The notes beneath the pieces are model-generated. The model saw only the letters and a list, made by a program, of their open reading frames with translations, searched no databases and was not told the origin of the DNA. Shown piece after piece: positions 18,157-26,721 of a stretch of DNA of 64,000 nt. A program made the position numbers and the translations under genes. Each line of letters starts with the position of its first letter. The stretch's first letter is position 1. The stretch comes from Streptomyces fructofermentans (lineage in GTDB: Bacteria; Actinomycetota; Actinomycetes; Streptomycetales; Streptomycetaceae), in assembly GCF_014651055.1 (NCBI RefSeq), contig NZ_BMWD01000027.1:62151-126150 (forward strand), written 5' to 3'.

Positions 18157-18196
18157 GTACGCCGGTACGGGGACCTGACGCTTCGTACCGGCGTAC
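18157..18196. repeat. 13-bp perfect inverted repeat, terminator or double operator
   Basis: Arms GTACGCCGGTACG (18157-18169) and CGTACCGGCGTAC (18184-18196) are perfect complements around a 14-base loop, between the dehydrogenase stop and the next start. Each arm with its flank is itself a palindrome of the form CGTAC-N4-GTAC. It may be a terminator, or two operator copies with centres about 27-28 bp apart in front of the gene at 18261. Confidence 0.5.
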
Positions 18197-18260
18197 ATCC
18201 ACCGTCACGAACCATGTCCGACACGTCGAACGTGGATCTCTTCCCAGCTAAGGACAGCTT

Positions 18261-19226
18261 GTGACCGACGCTTCCAAGGCGGCCCGTCGGCCCGGCGAGC
18301 AGGCGCTCGCCGCGCTCGGCCTGGGCGCGCCCGCCCTCGATCCCGCCGACGCCTCACCGCACACGTTCCCCGGGGGCGGCCGCTGGCGTACCGAGATCCC
18401 CTCGTGCGAGGGGCCGGAGGCACTGGCCGTGGTCCTCAAGGAGGCGTCGCGGCTGGACGTGCCGATCCACCGGATCAGTCAGGGCAGCGGTGTCTGGATG
18501 CTGACCGACGCCGAGATCACCGAGATGGTCGACGCCACGAACGAGCGCGACATCGAGCTCTGCCTCTTCACGGGTCCGCGCGGCACGTGGGACATCGGCG
18601 GCTCGACGCGTACCGACTCGGGCGGCGCCGGCGTGCGCGCCCGGGGGCACGACGCGGTGGCCGGATGTGTCGAAGACGCCGTCCGTGCAACGGAGTTGGG
18701 CGTAAGGTGCCTGCTCGTGGCGGACGAGGGCGTGCTGTGGACCCTGCACAGGGCCCGCGTCGCCGGGATCATTCCGGCGGACACCACGTTCAAGGTCTCC
18801 GCGCTGGTCGGCCCCGTGAACCCGGCCGCGTACGCGGTGTACGAGCAACTCGGCGGGGACTCCGTCAACGTGCCCAGCGACCTGACCCTCGATCACCTCA
18901 CGGAGATCCGCAGGGTCAGCGCGGCACCCATGGACATGTACATAGAGGCCCCCGACGATCTCGGCGGCTACGTGCGCATGTACGAGGTCGCGGAGCTGAT
19001 CCGCCGCGGCGCGCCGCTGTACCTCAAGTTCGGCCTGGCCAAGGCTCCCGGGATCTATCCCTACGGTCACCACATGCGCGAGCTGACCCTGGCCACCGCC
19101 AAGGAGCGGGTGCGGCGCGGGAGGCTCGCCCTGGACCTGCTCGCACGTCACGGGGCGGACGGCGACATGGCACCTCTGGGCTCCCGACTCCCGGGCGTAC
19201 TAAGGCGATTCAGTATTCCCACATAA
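18261..19226 (+). CDS. TIM-barrel protein, U32-peptidase-like
   Basis: A 321-residue soluble protein with the alternating strand and helix pattern of a TIM barrel. The segment GGDSVNVPSDLTLDHLTEIRR resembles the middle of U32-family peptidase proteins, but I cannot confirm catalytic residues or a reaction. GTG 18261 has AAGGAC about six bases upstream. It lies between the dehydrogenase and the sugar-binding protein of an ABC importer, same strand, so a role in metabolism of the imported sugar is likely. The length is complete, with no sign of decay. An aldolase-like or isomerase role is possible but unsupported. Confidence 0.65.
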   Translation: MTDASKAARRPGEQALAALGLGAPALDPADASPHTFPGGGRWRTEIPSCEGPEALAVVLKEASRLDVPIHRISQGSGVWMLTDAEITEMVDATNERDIELCLFTGPRGTWDIGGSTRTDSGGAGVRARGHDAVAGCVEDAVRATELGVRCLLVADEGVLWTLHRARVAGIIPADTTFKVSALVGPVNPAAYAVYEQLGGDSVNVPSDLTLDHLTEIRRVSAAPMDMYIEAPDDLGGYVRMYEVAELIRRGAPLYLKFGLAKAPGIYPYGHHMRELTLATAKERVRRGRLALDLLARHGADGDMAPLGSRLPGVLRRFSIPT

Positions 19227-19357
19227 CGTTCCGAACAACCCCCTTCACAAAAGACGACGGGGTCGAACACAATCCCACACACCTCCTCTCGGTCTTTCTT
19301 CGCACCGCCTCTCCACCGACCGGACCGAGCCACGCTCGAACATCAAGGAAGATGATC

Positions 19358-20470
19358 ATGCGCATCCGCACCTCAGCGCTCACCGCCATAGCCGCGGCCG
19401 CCTCTCTGGCCCTGACCCTCTCCGCCTGCGGGCAGGACAGCGAGGGAGGCAGCGAGAAGGGCAAGGGAGACACCAAGGGCTCGACGGTCGGCATCGCGAT
19501 GCCGACGAAGTCCTCCGAGCGATGGATCTTCGACGGCGCCAACGTCGAGAAGAACCTGAAGGCGGCCGGCTACAAGACCAAGCTGGTCTACGGCGAGGAC
19601 GACCCGGACACCCAGGTCTCGCAGATCGAGAACATGATCACGCAGGGCGTGTCCGCCCTGATCGTCGCGGCGATCGACAACAAGTCGCTCGACAACGTTC
19701 TCCAGCAGGCGGCCGACGCCGACATCCCGGTCATCTCCTACGACCGGCTCATCCTCGGCTCCAAGAACGTCGACTACTACGCCTCGTTCGACAACGAGAA
19801 GGTCGGCGAGCTCCAGGGCGGCTACATCGTCGAGAAGCTCGGCCTGAAGGACGGCTCCAAGAAGGGCCCGTTCAACGTCGAGCTGTTCGCGGGCTCCAAC
19901 GACGACAACAACACGAAGTACTTCTTCCAGGGCGCGATGAACGTGCTCCAGCCGTACATCGACAAGAAGCAGCTCGTCGTCAAGTCCGGCCAGACGCAGC
20001 TCAACCAGGTCACCACCCTGCGCTGGGACGGCGGCACCGCCCAGAAGCGCATGGACGACCTGCTGACCTCGACGTACTCGAAGGCCCGCGTCGACGCCGT
20101 CCTCTCGCCGTACGACGGCATCTCCATCGGCATCCTCTCGGCGCTCAAGTCGGACGACTACGGCTCCAAGAGCAAGCCGCTGCCGATCGTCACCGGCCAG
20201 GACGCCGAGGTCGCCTCGGTGAAGTCGATCATCGCCGGCGAGCAGACGCAGACCGTCTACAAGGACACCCGCCAGCTCGCGGACGTGGCCTCCAAGATGG
20301 TCGACGCCGTGCTCAACGACAAGAAGCCGGAGACCAACGACACCAAGACGTACGACAACGGCGCGAAGGTCGTCCCGGCGTTCCTGCTCGACCCGGTCAA
20401 CGTCGACAAGGCCAACTACAAGGAAGTTGTCGTCGACTCCGGCTACATCAAGGAAAGCGACCTCAAGTAA
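19358..20470 (+). CDS. Sugar ABC transporter substrate-binding lipoprotein (ChvE-like)
   Basis: A 370-residue periplasmic-binding-protein-like lipoprotein. The signal peptide ends in LTLSAC (Cys about 24), so it is anchored outside the membrane. The mature part is the type I fold of ChvE/XylF-like multiple-sugar receptors: VGIAMPTKSSERW, the QIENMITQGVSALIVAAID segment, and the GQDAEVASVKSIIAGEQT hinge region. Such receptors bind xylose, arabinose, galactose or glucose. AAGGAAG at 19345-19351 favours ATG 19358 over the ATG two codons earlier. It heads the importer operon with the ATPase (32-base gap) and permease. CGAACA half-sites at 19231-19236, 19264-19269 and near 19338 in the leader echo the TTCGAA box. 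Confidence 0.92.
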   Translation: MRIRTSALTAIAAAASLALTLSACGQDSEGGSEKGKGDTKGSTVGIAMPTKSSERWIFDGANVEKNLKAAGYKTKLVYGEDDPDTQVSQIENMITQGVSALIVAAIDNKSLDNVLQQAADADIPVISYDRLILGSKNVDYYASFDNEKVGELQGGYIVEKLGLKDGSKKGPFNVELFAGSNDDNNTKYFFQGAMNVLQPYIDKKQLVVKSGQTQLNQVTTLRWDGGTAQKRMDDLLTSTYSKARVDAVLSPYDGISIGILSALKSDDYGSKSKPLPIVTGQDAEVASVKSIIAGEQTQTVYKDTRQLADVASKMVDAVLNDKKPETNDTKTYDNGAKVVPAFLLDPVNVDKANYKEVVVDSGYIKESDLK

Positions 20471-20502
20471 CCGTCGTTTCCTGAAGATTGGAAGGCACGA
20501 CC

Positions 20503-22044
20503 ATGGCGGGACCCGTCCTGGAAATGCGCTCGATCGTCAAGACCTTTCCCGGCGTCAAGGCGCTGTCGGACGTCTCACTGAGCGTCCGTCCGGGCGAGGT
20601 CCACGCCATCTGCGGTGAGAACGGTGCCGGGAAGTCGACCCTCATGAAGGTCCTTTCCGGCGTCCACCCGCACGGAACCTACGAGGGCGAGATCCTCTTC
20701 GAGGGCGGCCACTGCCGGTTCAAGGACATCAGGGCGAGCGAGCAGCACGGCATTGTGATCATCCACCAGGAGCTCGCCCTGGTGCCCTACCTCTCCATCG
20801 CGGAGAACATCTTCCTCGGCAACGAGCACGCGACGCGCGGGTTCATCAGCTGGAGCGAGACGCTCAGGCACGCGACCGAACTGCTGCGGCGGGTCGGCCT
20901 GAACGAGCACCCGGACACCCGGGTCGCCGACATCGGCGTGGGCAAGCAGCAGCTCGTCGAGATCGCGAAGGCGCTGTCGAAGAAGGTGAAGCTGCTGATC
21001 CTCGACGAGCCGACGGCGGCTCTGAACGACGAGGACAGCGGCAAACTGCTCGACCTCATCCTGGGTCTCAAGGACCAGGGCATCACCTCGATCATCATCT
21101 CGCACAAGCTCAACGAGATCGAGCGGGTCGCGGACTCGGTCACCATCCTGCGCGACGGGCGGTCCATCGAGACCCTCGACGTGAAGGCGGCCGGGACCAC
21201 CGAGGACCGGATCATCAGCGGCATGGTGGGGCGCGACCTCGACCACCGCTTCCCCGAGCGGACCCCGCACCACCCGGAGGTGGGCGCGGCGCCCGCCCTG
21301 GAGGTCCGCAACTGGACCGTCCACCACCCGATCGACCAGCAGCGCAAGGTGGTCGACGACGTGTCGATCACCGTGCGCCGCGGGGAGATCGTCGGCATCG
21401 CCGGCCTGATGGGCGCCGGGCGCACCGAACTCGCGATGAGCGTGTTCGGGCGCACCTACGGCCGCTACGCGGGCGGCACGGTCCTCAAGGACGGCGTGGA
21501 GATCCGTACGAAGACCGTGCCCGAGGCGGTCAAGCACGGCATCGCGTACGTCACCGAGGACCGCAAGCACTACGGCCTCAACCTCATCGACACCATCAAC
21601 CGCAACATCTCGCTCAGCGCCCTCGGCAAGGTCGCCAGGCGCGGGGTCGTCGACGAGCACGGCGAGCGCCAGGTGGCCGAGGGCTTCCGCAAGTCGATGA
21701 ACATCAAGGCGCCGACCGTCTTCGAGCCGGTGGGCAAGCTGTCGGGCGGCAACCAGCAGAAGGTCGTCCTCAGCAAGTGGATCTTCGCCGGTCCTGACGT
21801 GCTGATCCTCGACGAGCCGACCCGCGGCATCGACGTGGGCGCCAAGTACGAGATCTACACGGTCATCGACAAACTGGCCGCCGAGGGCAAGGCGGTCGTC
21901 TTCATCTCCTCCGAGCTGCCGGAACTGCTCGGAATGTGCGACCGCATCTACACGATGGCCGCCGGACGGTTGACCGGTGAGGTCCCGCGGGCCGAGGCCA
22001 CGCAGGAAGTGCTGATGCGCCAGATGACGAAGGACAAGAGGTAA
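20503..22044 (+). CDS. Sugar ABC transporter ATPase (GguA/MmsA/XylG type)
   Basis: A 513-residue double ABC ATPase that drives monosaccharide import. The first domain has Walker A GENGAGKST near residue 40 and Walker B LLILDEPTAAL near 170; the second keeps the degenerate P-loop GLMGAGRTE near 305, the signature LSGGNQQKV near 415 and Walker B ILDEPTRGID near 437. This arrangement is diagnostic for the carbohydrate-uptake CUT2 family. ATG 20503 has GGAAGG seven bases upstream. The permease gene follows after five bases. Confidence 0.93.
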   Translation: MAGPVLEMRSIVKTFPGVKALSDVSLSVRPGEVHAICGENGAGKSTLMKVLSGVHPHGTYEGEILFEGGHCRFKDIRASEQHGIVIIHQELALVPYLSIAENIFLGNEHATRGFISWSETLRHATELLRRVGLNEHPDTRVADIGVGKQQLVEIAKALSKKVKLLILDEPTAALNDEDSGKLLDLILGLKDQGITSIIISHKLNEIERVADSVTILRDGRSIETLDVKAAGTTEDRIISGMVGRDLDHRFPERTPHHPEVGAAPALEVRNWTVHHPIDQQRKVVDDVSITVRRGEIVGIAGLMGAGRTELAMSVFGRTYGRYAGGTVLKDGVEIRTKTVPEAVKHGIAYVTEDRKHYGLNLIDTINRNISLSALGKVARRGVVDEHGERQVAEGFRKSMNIKAPTVFEPVGKLSGGNQQKVVLSKWIFAGPDVLILDEPTRGIDVGAKYEIYTVIDKLAAEGKAVVFISSELPELLGMCDRIYTMAAGRLTGEVPRAEATQEVLMRQMTKDKR

Positions 22045-22049
22045 GAGCG

Positions 22050-23294
22050 ATGAGCACGAATGTGACAGCCAAGTCCCCGGCGCCGGCACCCGCCGGCAAG
22101 GGCGACTCGGCCGGCGGCGACAGCCTGCTGAAGCTGATGCTGGACGGCATGAGCCGCAACATGCGGCAGTACGGCATGCTGATCGCTCTCGGCCTGATCG
22201 TGGTGCTGTTCGCGGTGTGGACGGACGGCGACCTGCTGCTGCCGCGCAACGTCTCCAACCTGGTGCTGCAGAACAGCTACATCCTGATCCTCGCGATCGG
22301 CATGATGCTCGTCATCATCGCGGGCCACATCGACCTGTCGGTCGGCTCGCTCACCGCGTTCGTGGGCGCGGTGGCCGCGGTGCTGATGGTCGAGCACAAG
22401 ATGGCCTGGCCGCTGGCCGTGGTCCTGTGCCTGGTCCTGGGCGCCGTCGCGGGAGCCGTACAGGGCTTCTTCATCGCGTATCTCGGCATACCGTCCTTCA
22501 TCGTCACACTCGCCGGCATGCTGACGTTCCGCGGCCTGACGGAGATCTTCCTGGAGGGCCAGACGCTCGGCCCGTTCCCGGAGGGGCTGCAGAAGGTCTC
22601 CAACGGCTTCCTCCCCGAGGTCGGCCCGGACACCAACTACCACAACCTCACGCTGCTCCTCGGCTTCGCCGTGATCGCCTTCGTGGTGCTCCAGGAGGTC
22701 CGTGACCGCAGGCGGCAGCAGGAGTTCGCCCTCGAGGTGGCCCCCACCAAGCTGTTCCTGCTGAAGCTCGTCGCCCTGGTCGCCGCGGTCCTCACCGTGA
22801 CGATGATGCTCGCCAGCTACAAGGGCGCCCCGGTGGTGCTGCTCATCCTCGGCGTCCTCGTCGTCGGCTTCGGCTATGTGATGCGCAACGCCGTCATCGG
22901 CCGCCACGTGTACGCCATCGGCGGCAACCTGCCCGCGGCGAAGCTGTCCGGTGTGCGGGACAAGAAGGTCACCTTCCTGGTCTTCCTCAACATGGGCATG
23001 CTGGCCGCGCTGGCCGGCCTGGTCTTCGCGGCCCGCTTCAACGCGGCCTCGCCCAAGGCCGGTGTGAACTTCGAACTGGAGGCGATCGCCGCGTCGTTCA
23101 TCGGCGGCGCGTCCATGAGCGGCGGCGTGGGCACGGTCCTCGGCGCGATCATCGGTGGTGTCGTCCTCGGTGTGCTCAACAACGGCATGAACCTCGTCGG
23201 GGTCGGCAGCGACTGGCAGCAGGTCATCAAGGGCCTGGTGCTGCTCGCGGCCGTCGGCTTCGACGTGTGGAACAAGCGCAAGGTCGGTTCTTAG
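22050..23294 (+). CDS. Sugar ABC transporter permease (GguB/MmsB type)
   Basis: A 414-residue CUT2-family permease with about ten hydrophobic segments. The IIAGHIDLSVGSL motif near residue 90 is the hallmark of the RbsC/XylH/GguB group, and YLGIPSFIVTLAGMLTFRG and the C-terminal ASFIGGASMSGGVGTVLGA are also typical. A cytoplasmic insert of about 60 residues after the sixth segment is usual for the XylH/GguB branch. It should form a homodimeric channel working with the ATPase just upstream (five-base gap) and the lipoprotein receptor. A hairpin with a short T run follows. Confidence 0.92.
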   Translation: MSTNVTAKSPAPAPAGKGDSAGGDSLLKLMLDGMSRNMRQYGMLIALGLIVVLFAVWTDGDLLLPRNVSNLVLQNSYILILAIGMMLVIIAGHIDLSVGSLTAFVGAVAAVLMVEHKMAWPLAVVLCLVLGAVAGAVQGFFIAYLGIPSFIVTLAGMLTFRGLTEIFLEGQTLGPFPEGLQKVSNGFLPEVGPDTNYHNLTLLLGFAVIAFVVLQEVRDRRRQQEFALEVAPTKLFLLKLVALVAAVLTVTMMLASYKGAPVVLLILGVLVVGFGYVMRNAVIGRHVYAIGGNLPAAKLSGVRDKKVTFLVFLNMGMLAALAGLVFAARFNAASPKAGVNFELEAIAASFIGGASMSGGVGTVLGAIIGGVVLGVLNNGMNLVGVGSDWQQVIKGLVLLAAVGFDVWNKRKVGS

Positions 23295-23304
23295 CACGAC
23301 CGGA

Positions 23305-23340
23305 GGGGCCTCGCGGGCTTGCCGCCCGCGGGGCCCCTTT
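23305..23340 (+). terminator. Terminator of the sugar importer operon
   Basis: Stem GGGGCC-TC-GCGGGC (23305-23318) pairs with GCCCGC-GG-GGCCCC (23324-23337) with one 2x2 mismatch, a five-base loop and TTT following, ten bases past the permease stop. Some read-through to the epimerase gene is possible. Confidence 0.65.
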
Positions 23341-23388
23341 CCGCTGCGCCAGACAGGAACGATCCGCGCCATGGAGGACGGGAATCCG

Positions 23389-24480
23389 GTGAAGGAAGTG
23401 TTCGGCGAACTCGCCGACGGAACGACGGTCCACCGCTGGTCGCTGGAGAACGGCGGCGTCCGGCTGAAGGTCCTGTCGTACGGCGGGATCGTGCAGTCGC
23501 TGGAACTGCCCGACCGGCACGGACGGTACGCCGACGTGTCGCTCGGATTCGCCTCGCTCGCCGGCTACGAGACGTCGAGCCCGTACTTCGGCGCCCTGAT
23601 CGGCCGCTACGGCAACCGCGTCGCCGGGGGCCGCTTCACGCTGGACGGCGAGGAGTACCGGCTCCCCGTGAACGACGGCGGGAACAGCCTGCACGGCGGC
23701 CCCGCGGGCTTCGACCGCCGGGTGTGGGACGTGGAGGAGTTCACGGCGGGCCCGGACAGGGGCCTGGTGCTGCGCCGCACCAGTGCCGACGGCGAGATGG
23801 GCTACCCGGGCGCGCTGGCGGTGCGGGTCGCCTACACCCTCACCGCGGACGGCGAGTGGCGCATCGACTACGAGGCGACCACCGACCGGCCCACGGTCGT
23901 GAACCTCACCCACCACGTGTACTGGAACCTCGCGGGCGAGTCCTCGGGCTCGGTCCACGGGCACGAACTGACGGTGGCCGCGTCCCGCTACACACCGGTC
24001 GGCCCCGGCCTCGTCCCCACCGGAGAGCAGGCCGGCGTCGTGGGAACCGCCTTCGACTTCCGAACGCCGCGGACCTTCGGCGAGGCACTGCGGCACCCGG
24101 ACCCCCAGCTCCGGCACGCCGGGGGCATCGACCACAACCTGGTCCTCGACAAGGGGGCCACCGGGCGGCCCGAGCACGTGGCGACCCTGCGGGACCCGGT
24201 CTCGGGGCGCACGCTGAGGCTCTCGACCACGGAACCCGGACTCCAGGTGTACGGCGGCAACGGCCTCGACGGCACCCTCGTGGGGCCCGGCGGCCACGCG
24301 TACCGCGCCGGTGACGCACTGTGCCTGGAGACCCAGCACTTCCCCGACTCGCCCAACCGGCCCGGCTTTCCGTCGACCGTGCTCCGACCGGGCGAAACGT
24401 ACAGATCGACGACCGTCCACTCGTTCGGCGCGGGGAGTTCCGAGGGGGAGCACGATCTCCCCAGGTCTCCCACGAGTTGA
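23389..24480 (+). CDS. Aldose 1-epimerase (second copy, GalM)
   Basis: A 363-residue galactose mutarotase family enzyme, matching biochemically studied GalM proteins in order: GRYGNRVAGG, NSLHGGPAGFD, the catalytic His of THHVYWNL, DHNLVLDK, and the Glu of ETQHFPDSPN. I chose GTG 23389 because the next residues (KEVFGEL-DGT-VHRW) align with the family start and with the copy at 1807, and GGAGG lies 11 bases upstream; ATG 23371 is the alternative. It sits directly behind the monosaccharide importer, so it probably equilibrates the anomers of the imported sugar for the dehydrogenase step (inference). Confidence 0.88.
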   Translation: MKEVFGELADGTTVHRWSLENGGVRLKVLSYGGIVQSLELPDRHGRYADVSLGFASLAGYETSSPYFGALIGRYGNRVAGGRFTLDGEEYRLPVNDGGNSLHGGPAGFDRRVWDVEEFTAGPDRGLVLRRTSADGEMGYPGALAVRVAYTLTADGEWRIDYEATTDRPTVVNLTHHVYWNLAGESSGSVHGHELTVAASRYTPVGPGLVPTGEQAGVVGTAFDFRTPRTFGEALRHPDPQLRHAGGIDHNLVLDKGATGRPEHVATLRDPVSGRTLRLSTTEPGLQVYGGNGLDGTLVGPGGHAYRAGDALCLETQHFPDSPNRPGFPSTVLRPGETYRSTTVHSFGAGSSEGEHDLPRSPTS

Positions 24481-24558
24481 ACACGGACACAACCCCGCCC
24501 GTACTTAGGATCGGTCCGCGCATCCCCGCGCGGGCCGCCCCTCAAGGACGGAGGGTCC

Positions 24559-26202
24559 ATGGCCGACAGTGTCACCTCGCTGTTCCGCACCGGCGCGCAC
24601 AGCCCGTCGATGGCCGCGCTGGCACGTGAGAGCGGGGAGGCGGGTCCGCTGGACTTCTGCATCCCATGCAATCCGTACTTCCCGACGCCCGCGATGTTCG
24701 ACGAGCTGTCGCACCGCTTGCGCGACATCATCACGTACTACCCGAGCAGCGCGGACACCATCACCAGTGAGCTGTGCAACCTGCTCCAACTGCCCCCGCA
24801 GTGTGTGGCGATGGGCAACGGCTCCACGGAACTGATCACCTGGATCGACCATCTGCTGGTCCGGGAGTCGCTCGCCATCCCCGTCCCCACCTTCGGCCGC
24901 TGGACCGACCAGCCGCTGGAGACCGGCAAGCGCGTCGACATGTTCCCGCTCCAGGAGAGCAGCGGCTTCGCCCTCGACCCGGCGCAGTACATCCAGTTCA
25001 TCCGCTCCCGGGGCACCCGGGCGGCCGTCATCTGCAACCCGAACAACCCCGACGGCGGCTTCCTGCCCCGGCAGACGATCCTGGCGTTCTGCGACGCGCT
25101 CGCGGACCTGGACCTCATCGTCATCGACGAGTCGTTCCTGGAGTTCGCCGACGCGGAGAACGAGCCCAGCATCGTCGAGGACGCGGTGATGCGCCCCAAC
25201 GTCATCGTGCTGCGCAGCCTCGGCAAGAACTTCGGGCTGCACGGCATCCGGTTCGGCTACATGGTGGCCAACCCGGGCCTCGCGGGCAAGATCCGCTCGA
25301 TGCTGCCCAAGTGGAACCTCAACTCCTTCGCGGAGACCGTGGTGTTCATGCTGCGGGACCACGGGCCCGAGTACGTCGAGAGCCTCCACATGGTGCGCCG
25401 GGACCGGCTCGACATGGCGCGCCAGCTCTCGGCGCTGCCCGGCCTCACGGTCTACCCGTCGCAGGGCAACTTCCTCTTCGTGCGCCTGCCCGTGGGCGCC
25501 GAGGGCACCGTGGTCAGGGACCGGCTGCTCACCGAGCACCGCATCCTGGTCCGCGAGTGCGGCAACAAGATCGGTTCGTCCAGCCGCTTCCTGCGGCTCG
25601 TGGTGCGCCCCCAGACGGACGTGCGTCGCCTGGTGTCCGGCCTGGAGTCGGTGCTCTACGGGACCAGGAGGGGAGCCGCCGCCGTGCCCGAGCTGAGCAC
25701 AGGGACCAGCTACAGCTCGGGTACGGCGGCGGTGGACCGGCTCGTCACCAACGGAGCCGGCTTCCCCGGGATCGCCGCGGCCGCCAACGGGATGGTGCCC
25801 CAGCCCCAGCCCATGCAGCCGCAGCCCGTGCAACCCCCGCAGCCCCAGCCCATGCAGCCGATGCAGCCGCAGCCCATGCAGCCCCAGCCCATGCAGCAGC
25901 CGCAGCCCCAGCCGTTGGCCGCCGCCCCGCAGGGGATGCCGCCGCAGCCGCAGCAGCTGGTCTCCATGGCCAACGGGATCGTGGGGCAGCCGCAGCCGCT
26001 CACCGCGGCGCAGGCGCGCGGTACGACGGGCATGCCGGGCGGGCTGACGGCGGTGGCCGCCCAGGGCCAGCCGCAGGGGTTCCCGCCCCAGTCGATGCAG
26101 CAGCAGCCCGGCCCGCAGCAGGCCGTCGGCTGGCCGAGCACGGCCGGTTCCTCGAACGGCGCGGGGTGGCCGGCCGCAGGTGCGGTCAACCGGGTCGGCT
26201 GA
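24559..26202 (+). CDS. PLP aminotransferase (HisC-like) with Gln/Pro-rich tail
   Basis: A 547-residue protein. Residues about 30-370 form a fold-type I aminotransferase like histidinol-phosphate aminotransferase: ICNPNNPDGGF near 160, the Asp of IVIDESFLEFAD near 193, and the PLP-binding Lys223 in SLGKNFGLHGIRFGY. The C-terminal 175 residues are low complexity, dominated by Gln, Pro, Met and Ala with repeated MQPQP units, and look disordered. ATG 24559 has GGACGGAGGG upstream. It does not lie with histidine genes, so the amino-acid substrate is unknown. The tail is in frame and ends in an ordinary stop; the repeats may have expanded by slippage. Confidence 0.82.
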   Translation: MADSVTSLFRTGAHSPSMAALARESGEAGPLDFCIPCNPYFPTPAMFDELSHRLRDIITYYPSSADTITSELCNLLQLPPQCVAMGNGSTELITWIDHLLVRESLAIPVPTFGRWTDQPLETGKRVDMFPLQESSGFALDPAQYIQFIRSRGTRAAVICNPNNPDGGFLPRQTILAFCDALADLDLIVIDESFLEFADAENEPSIVEDAVMRPNVIVLRSLGKNFGLHGIRFGYMVANPGLAGKIRSMLPKWNLNSFAETVVFMLRDHGPEYVESLHMVRRDRLDMARQLSALPGLTVYPSQGNFLFVRLPVGAEGTVVRDRLLTEHRILVRECGNKIGSSSRFLRLVVRPQTDVRRLVSGLESVLYGTRRGAAAVPELSTGTSYSSGTAAVDRLVTNGAGFPGIAAAANGMVPQPQPMQPQPVQPPQPQPMQPMQPQPMQPQPMQQPQPQPLAAAPQGMPPQPQQLVSMANGIVGQPQPLTAAQARGTTGMPGGLTAVAAQGQPQGFPPQSMQQQPGPQQAVGWPSTAGSSNGAGWPAAGAVNRVG

Positions 26203-26236
26203 CCACCGGACCTCCCCGCCCGGACCGTCGGCGCGC

Positions 26237-26272
26237 GTGTCCCCGCTCCCTCCCGTGGGGGGGCGGGGACAC
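26237..26272. terminator. Bidirectional hairpin between aminotransferase and zinc-ribbon gene
   Basis: Arms GTGTCCCCGC (26237-26246) and GCGGGGACAC (26263-26272) are perfect, with further C/G pairing inside. It lies between convergent stops at 26202 and 26356. Confidence 0.6.
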
Positions 26273-26355
26273 GGCTGTCAGGGGCGCCGGTGTCGGCGCG
26301 GGCGGTGGGACGCGACGTGCGGTGGGCCCCGGCCGGACCGCACCGGCCCGCCGGC

Positions 26356-26607
26356 TCACGGGCGCCGCACGGCCCCGGACCGGGACACGGCGGCGGCCCG
26401 CCGGACGGGCCCGCCGCGCGAGACGACGCGCGTCCCGCGGGCGTCCACCGCACGCACCTGGAGCGAACCGCAGCCGCAGCGCACCCACACGGTGAGGCCT
26501 GCCGCGGTGCCGTGCCGGGAGACCACCTCGAACGGTTCGGCGCGGTCCGGCCATCCGCAGTACGGGCACGCGTCGGGGCCGGGACCGCCGTGGACTGTGC
26601 TGGACAT
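26356..26607 (-). CDS. Small zinc-ribbon protein
   Basis: An 83-residue protein with two cysteine pairs, CPYC (14-17) and CGC (44-46), separated by a beta-rich segment (FEVVSRHG...LTVWVRC), as in small zinc ribbons. The C-terminal 30 residues are Arg-rich. I know no function. ATG 26607 has GAGGAG six bases upstream, which supports real translation, and codon use is as in neighbouring genes. It is divergent from a LysR regulator with a 114-base gap, so LysR may control it. Could be a nucleic-acid-binding or RNA-polymerase-associated peptide (speculative). Confidence 0.65.
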   Translation of the reverse strand: MSSTVHGGPGPDACPYCGWPDRAEPFEVVSRHGTAAGLTVWVRCGCGSLQVRAVDARGTRVVSRGGPVRRAAAVSRSGAVRRP

Positions 26608-26721
26608 CTGTACTCCTCGCGGGGAAGCGGTGGACCGGGCGTCGCTGCACGTCCAGCGTGCGGGAGGCTTCTGTGTCCGTCCAGGTTGACTTTCCGGACC
26701 TGACCTTGAAGCGTGGCCTTC

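Noticed and set aside
18261..19226. A working U32 collagenase-like peptidase
   Set aside because: Only part of the pattern is similar and no catalytic motif could be confirmed; kept as a TIM-barrel protein of unknown function.
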